The notes under the pieces are model-generated. The model made no database searches. It was not told the origin of the DNA and saw only the letters and a program-made list of their open reading frames with translations. This document shows, piece after piece, positions 4,973 through 8,101 of a stretch of 8,101 nt of DNA. The position numbers were made by a program, and so were the translations under genes. The stretch lies in NCBI GenBank assembly GCA_028689195.1, contig JAQTWR010000106.1, positions 1-8,101 of the forward strand. The letters are read 5' to 3'. The stretch's first letter is position 1; the number at the start of each line of letters is the position of its first letter. This DNA comes from Anaerolineales bacterium (lineage in GTDB: Bacteria; Chloroflexota; Anaerolineae; Anaerolineales; Villigracilaceae).

Positions 4973-5563
4973 ATGACCACACAAATCGAAATCGGACGTT
5001 TACTGAGCGCAGGCACGACGGGCTTTATCGCCGGATGCCGCGTCTCGCAACTCACCGTGCCAGCCTTTGGCGCGTTGGTGCGCGCGCCGCTGGGCGAAGG
5101 CTATCAAGTCTACGGGATCATCCACGATATTCACATTGACGATGACGGACTGGTGCGCCAGCTCGTCACAGCCGACCACGTCACCGACGAAGTGATGCGC
5201 GATAACCGCGAGCGGAGAATCGTACCGGTGGAAATGTCCGTTTTGGCGGTGGGATTCCAACAGGGCGAGAAAATCCATCACCTTTTACCGCCGCGCCCGC
5301 CGCTGAGTTTGGACGTGATCTATTTATGCGACGATGACGACGTAAAAAAATTCACTTCCGCCGGCAGGTTTGGCTACTTCCGTCATATTTTGCAAAACAA
5401 AGAAATTCCCATCGGCGAAGTCCTCGCCGCGCACTTGACGCAGGCGCAAAAAGCAAACGACGCGCGTTGGAAAGAAAGCGCCGTCAAAGAACTCATCACC
5501 CTATTGCGCGACGATTACCCCACGCTCATGTCTGTCCTCGGAGCGTTGAGCGAGGCGGTATGA
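4973..5563 (+). CDS. Stand-alone HAS-barrel domain protein (HerA N-terminal domain-like)
   Basis: The first half of this 196-aa protein resembles the HAS (HerA-ATP synthase) barrel that begins HerA translocases. IGRLLSAGTTGFIAGCRVSQ (7-26) is followed by FGALVRAPLGEGYQVYGIIHDI at 32-53 and a strand-rich stretch to about 95. The linker LLPPRPPLSLDVIYL (104-118) is followed by an acidic turn, and a helical C-terminus (about 135-196) carries no recognisable catalytic motif. There is no Walker A or B motif, so this is not the ATPase. It could be a detached barrel or adaptor for a HerA encoded elsewhere, which fits with a nurA gene upstream on the same strand. ATG at 4973 is preceded by AAAAGGA at good spacing. 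An upstream in-frame TTG at 4946 lies inside the hairpin repeat and is rejected. Its stop overlaps the next start. The assignment rests on pattern similarity only. Confidence 0.7.
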   Translation: MTTQIEIGRLLSAGTTGFIAGCRVSQLTVPAFGALVRAPLGEGYQVYGIIHDIHIDDDGLVRQLVTADHVTDEVMRDNRERRIVPVEMSVLAVGFQQGEKIHHLLPPRPPLSLDVIYLCDDDDVKKFTSAGRFGYFRHILQNKEIPIGEVLAAHLTQAQKANDARWKESAVKELITLLRDDYPTLMSVLGALSEAV

Positions 5564-6414
5564 TGCGCGCCGAACTCGTCTTCGACGCAAAAGCCAACGT
5601 CGGCGAAGGTCCCGCGTGGGACGCGAAAACGCAAAGCCTTTATTGGGTGGATATTTTGGAGAAGCGCGTTTATCGCGGCGCGGAACTTCTCGCGCAATTA
5701 GACGACTTCGTCGGATGTCTCGCCCCGCGCCAAAACGGACATTTGATTTTGGGAATGCGCCGCGCGCTTTCTGACCTTGATGTTGATTCCGGGCGCGTCG
5801 AGATTCTAACCCCGTTAGATTCCGAGCCAACCGCCAATCGAATCAACGACGGCAAATGCGACCCTGCCGGCAGATTCCTCTTCGGCACAATGGACATGAA
5901 CGAAAAAGAAGCCAGCGGCTCTTTATATTCCTTTGACGGCAAACAAACAACGCGCCTGCTCGAAAACATCCGCATCTCAAACGGACTTGCGTGGAGCGTT
6001 GACTACAAAACTTTTTATTACATCGATACGCCCACGCGCAAAGTTCAAGCCTTTGATTATGATGTGACCACAGGTCAAATTGCCAACTCACGCACTACGA
6101 TCCACATTCCAGAATCATTAGGCTTCCCCGACGGCATGACCTCCGACACGCAAGGCAATTTATGGATCGCGTGTTGGGGCGGCGCGCAAATCACAAAATG
6201 GAATCCGAATACGGGAAAACTCCTGGAGCAAATTCCAGTACCCGCGCTGCAAACATCCTGCTGCGTCTTTGGCGGCAAAGACATGAACGAACTCTACGTC
6301 ACATCTGCGCGCGTGGGCATGAGCGCCGCCGACTTAAAAAAATATCCGCTCTCCGGCGGGCTGTTCAAAGTAGAGACAAACATTGAAGGGATGAAGACGT
6401 TCCCCTCGACCTAG
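5560..6414 (+). CDS. SMP-30 / gluconolactonase family lactonase-like hydrolase
   Basis: This 284-aa protein is a six-bladed beta-propeller of the SMP-30/regucalcin/gluconolactonase family, metal-dependent enzymes that hydrolyse sugar lactones such as gluconolactone. The metal site is complete: E16 in GEGPAWD, N141 in ISNGLAWS and D191 in GFPDGMTSD. R94 and N96 in RINDGKCDPAGRFLFGTM match substrate-contacting residues of the family. The C-terminal LYVTSARVG and SGGLFKV blades are present, so it is full length. There is no signal peptide, so it is probably cytosolic. Its ATG at 5560 overlaps the HAS-barrel stop (ATGA); a second ATG at 5563 is equally possible and is better spaced from GAGG at 5552-5555. 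The overlap suggests translational coupling, although no functional link to the HAS-barrel protein is known to me. The real substrate is not determinable. Confidence 0.92.
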   Translation: MMRAELVFDAKANVGEGPAWDAKTQSLYWVDILEKRVYRGAELLAQLDDFVGCLAPRQNGHLILGMRRALSDLDVDSGRVEILTPLDSEPTANRINDGKCDPAGRFLFGTMDMNEKEASGSLYSFDGKQTTRLLENIRISNGLAWSVDYKTFYYIDTPTRKVQAFDYDVTTGQIANSRTTIHIPESLGFPDGMTSDTQGNLWIACWGGAQITKWNPNTGKLLEQIPVPALQTSCCVFGGKDMNELYVTSARVGMSAADLKKYPLSGGLFKVETNIEGMKTFPST

Positions 6415-6490
6415 CCCCCTTTCCCTTTCCTGAAAATTTGTGATACCTTTTGAGAGTCTCCGCCAGACGATTGCGGCTATTCTTGCTTCA

Positions 6491-6511
6491 CCGCGAATCA
6501 GTTCTTCGCGG
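6491..6511 (+). repeat. Hairpin in the spacer before the DUF4173 gene
   Basis: CCGCGAA (6491-6497) and TTCGCGG (6505-6511) form a perfect 7-bp stem with a 7-base loop. It begins 77 bases after the SMP-30 stop and ends 15 bases before the GGAG of the next gene. It has no U-tract, so a leader structure or small repeat is likelier than a terminator. No convincing promoter was found in 6415-6536. Confidence 0.45.
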
Positions 6512-6536
6512 CGAATTCTCAAAATGGAGTTGCAGC

Positions 6537-8101
6537 ATGAAAAAAAATCCAAACAAATTATGGATCGTCGCCTTTGCGCTTGGCTGGCTGGCTGATTTTC
6601 TTTTCTGGAAGAAAACCCCCGGAATCAATTTTGCGGTCTTCGTCGCAATGTGCCTGCTCGCCGCGTTTTATCTTCTGCTGACGGATGGGCTTCGCCCGCG
6701 ACCCGCGACCGCGATTTTGATTCTACCCTTCGCGTTTTTCGCCGCCGCCACGTTCATCCGCGCCGAGTCGATGACGGTTTTCCTCGCGGTCGTGTTCACG
6801 CTATTGAGCATGGCACTGATCGCGGTATCCTATCTCGGCGGACGCTGGTATTTATACGCGCTGACCGATTATTTCGCGAAGGCGCTGCAACTATTCGGCA
6901 GCGCCGTATCGCGCCCGATTATGTTTATGAACGACGTCCGCAAGGAACAAAAAGAAGCGGGCGTTCAGCCGTCGAAATATAACTTCATGCCCATCGTGCG
7001 CGGAATTTTGATCGCGCTGCCCATCGTCGCCGTCTTTGCCGCGCTGCTTTCCTCGGCAGACGCGGTCTTCGGACAGCAAGTGGGCAACATACTCAAATGG
7101 TTCAAACTCGACAACCTGCCCGAATTAATATTCCGTTTTGTTTACATCGTCGTCATCGGGTACGCGCTCGCGGGCATAATTTTGCACGCCGCCACAGAAT
7201 CGATGGATGAAAAACTTACCGGCGAAGATAAGCCGTTTATGCCCGCGTTTCTCGGCTTTACAGAATCTTCCATCGTTTTAGGGAGCGTCATCGTTTTGTT
7301 CGCCGCTTTTGTGACGATTCAATTTCAATATTTCTTTGGCGGAAACGCAAACATCAACGTGGCGGGATACACCTATTCCGAATACGCGCGGCGCGGATTT
7401 GGCGAACTGGTGACGGTCGCGTTCTTCGCGCTGCTTATGCTGCTCACGCTGAATTCCATCACCAAACGCGAGACCGAATCGCAGCGCAAAATCTATTCGG
7501 GGCTGGGCGTTGCGCTCGTCGCGCTGCTGCTGGTGATGCTGTTTTCCGCGTTCAAGCGTCTCGGCTTATATGAGGCGGCTTACGGCTTTTCGCGCCTGCG
7601 AACTTACACGCACGTCTTTTTGATTTGGCTCGGCTTGCTGCTTGTTACGGTCATTGCGCTGGAAATTTTCCGCAAAGAACGCATGTTCACTTTCGCCATG
7701 CTCGTCGCCGCGTTTGGATTTGCGGTTTCGCTGCCCATTCTCAATGTGGACGCGTTCATCGTCAATCAAAATATCCAGCGCGAAATTCATCCAAAAGCCA
7801 AAGACAGCGCAGAGTTGGACGCGGGCTATTTTGTGGAGCTCTCCGACGACGCGATTCCGCCGCTCGTTTCGGCGTACCGAGATTCCGCGACGCCGGACGC
7901 ATTGAAGGAGAAAATCGGCGCGGCGCTGACTTGCATTCAATATCGGCGAAGCCTCTCGCGCGATTCGTCGTGGCAGTCTTTCCACTTCGCCCAAGCCAAT
8001 GCAGATAAATCCCTCAAAACTGCGGAAGACTCGTTGAAAAAATTCAAATTGGATAAATACAATCAAGACGTAACAACGCCGTCAGGCGAACAAATTCCTT
8101 G
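6537..8101 (+). CDS. DUF4173-family multi-pass membrane protein, C-terminus cut by window
   Basis: At least 521 codons are open from ATG 6537 to the right edge with no stop, so the gene is partial. GGAG at 6526-6529 lies seven bases upstream. The protein starts MKKNPNKLWIVAFALGWLAD and has roughly ten hydrophobic membrane segments over the first 410 residues. Hydrophilic loops carry RKEQKEAGVQPSKYNF (about 139-154) and the ESMDEKLTGEDKP region. GYTYSEYARRGFGEL (277-291) and RLGLYEAAYGFSRLR (341-355) are the signature blocks of the DUF4173 family, whose function is unknown. After the last segment comes a soluble C-terminal tail (from about 420), placed by simple hydropathy. The conserved polar blocks next to membrane segments hint at an active or ligand site, but that is inference. 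It is on the same strand as the SMP-30 gene after a 122-base gap, so it may be a separate unit. Confidence 0.88.
   Translation, partial: MKKNPNKLWIVAFALGWLADFLFWKKTPGINFAVFVAMCLLAAFYLLLTDGLRPRPATAILILPFAFFAAATFIRAESMTVFLAVVFTLLSMALIAVSYLGGRWYLYALTDYFAKALQLFGSAVSRPIMFMNDVRKEQKEAGVQPSKYNFMPIVRGILIALPIVAVFAALLSSADAVFGQQVGNILKWFKLDNLPELIFRFVYIVVIGYALAGIILHAATESMDEKLTGEDKPFMPAFLGFTESSIVLGSVIVLFAAFVTIQFQYFFGGNANINVAGYTYSEYARRGFGELVTVAFFALLMLLTLNSITKRETESQRKIYSGLGVALVALLLVMLFSAFKRLGLYEAAYGFSRLRTYTHVFLIWLGLLLVTVIALEIFRKERMFTFAMLVAAFGFAVSLPILNVDAFIVNQNIQREIHPKAKDSAELDAGYFVELSDDAIPPLVSAYRDSATPDALKEKIGAALTCIQYRRSLSRDSSWQSFHFAQANADKSLKTAEDSLKKFKLDKYNQDVTTPSGEQIP

Noticed and set aside
5467..5559. 31-residue N-terminal extension of the SMP-30 protein
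   Set aside because: It lies entirely inside the HAS-barrel coding region in another frame, is basic and unlike the family, and the ATGs at 5560/5563 fit the usual family start.
7566..8066. 166-codon minus-strand open frame inside the DUF4173 gene
   Set aside because: The sense frame carries DUF4173 signature blocks and membrane segments; the antisense frame is low-complexity and arginine-rich.

Overview
The window looks like chromosomal DNA of an Anaerolineae-type Chloroflexota bacterium, probably from an environmental or metagenomic assembly. This is inferred from gene content: a NurA-family nuclease, a stand-alone HAS-barrel protein, a SIMPL lipoprotein and a DUF4173 membrane protein, with moderately GC-rich codons ending in GCG/CGC/AAA. 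No rRNA or other taxonomic marker is present, so the assignment stays tentative.

Left arm (1-1975, minus strand). A SIMPL-domain lipoprotein gene is followed by a beta-hydroxyacid dehydrogenase gene (3-hydroxyisobutyrate / tartronate-semialdehyde reductase type). That gene is followed 27 bases later by the start of a cyclic-nucleotide-binding protein cut by the window edge. A strong 16-bp-stem palindrome lies between the first two, beside a perfect TATAAT box for the dehydrogenase. Two inverted repeats sit in the leader of the SIMPL gene.

Middle (2100-4972), repeat-rich and mosaic. A plus-strand nurA-like gene is flanked by two MITE-like elements of about 130 bp. Their ends are nearly identical, but their cores are unrelated palindromes. 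An A+T-rich gene for a small membrane-anchored protein, a possible tRNA-like remnant, a terminator and a minus-strand orphan MNT-type nucleotidyltransferase follow. Then come palindromes with GCGACA/TGTCGC and GCGAGA/TCTCGC arms.

Right arm (4973-8101, plus strand). A stand-alone HAS-barrel protein gene overlaps an SMP-30/gluconolactonase gene by an ATGA junction, suggesting translational coupling. The last gene, a multi-pass DUF4173 membrane protein, runs off the right end and has no stop codon in the window.

Functional reading. NurA nucleases work with the HerA hexameric ATPase, whose N-terminal domain is a HAS barrel. Here the nuclease and a separate HAS-barrel protein are on the same strand but 1.5 kb apart. 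Repeats and accessory genes lie between them, and no ATPase motor is visible. My main inference is that accessory DNA was inserted into an ancestral nurA/HAS-barrel neighbourhood. The best candidate for something little described is the family of paired-end, swapped-core elements around nurA.
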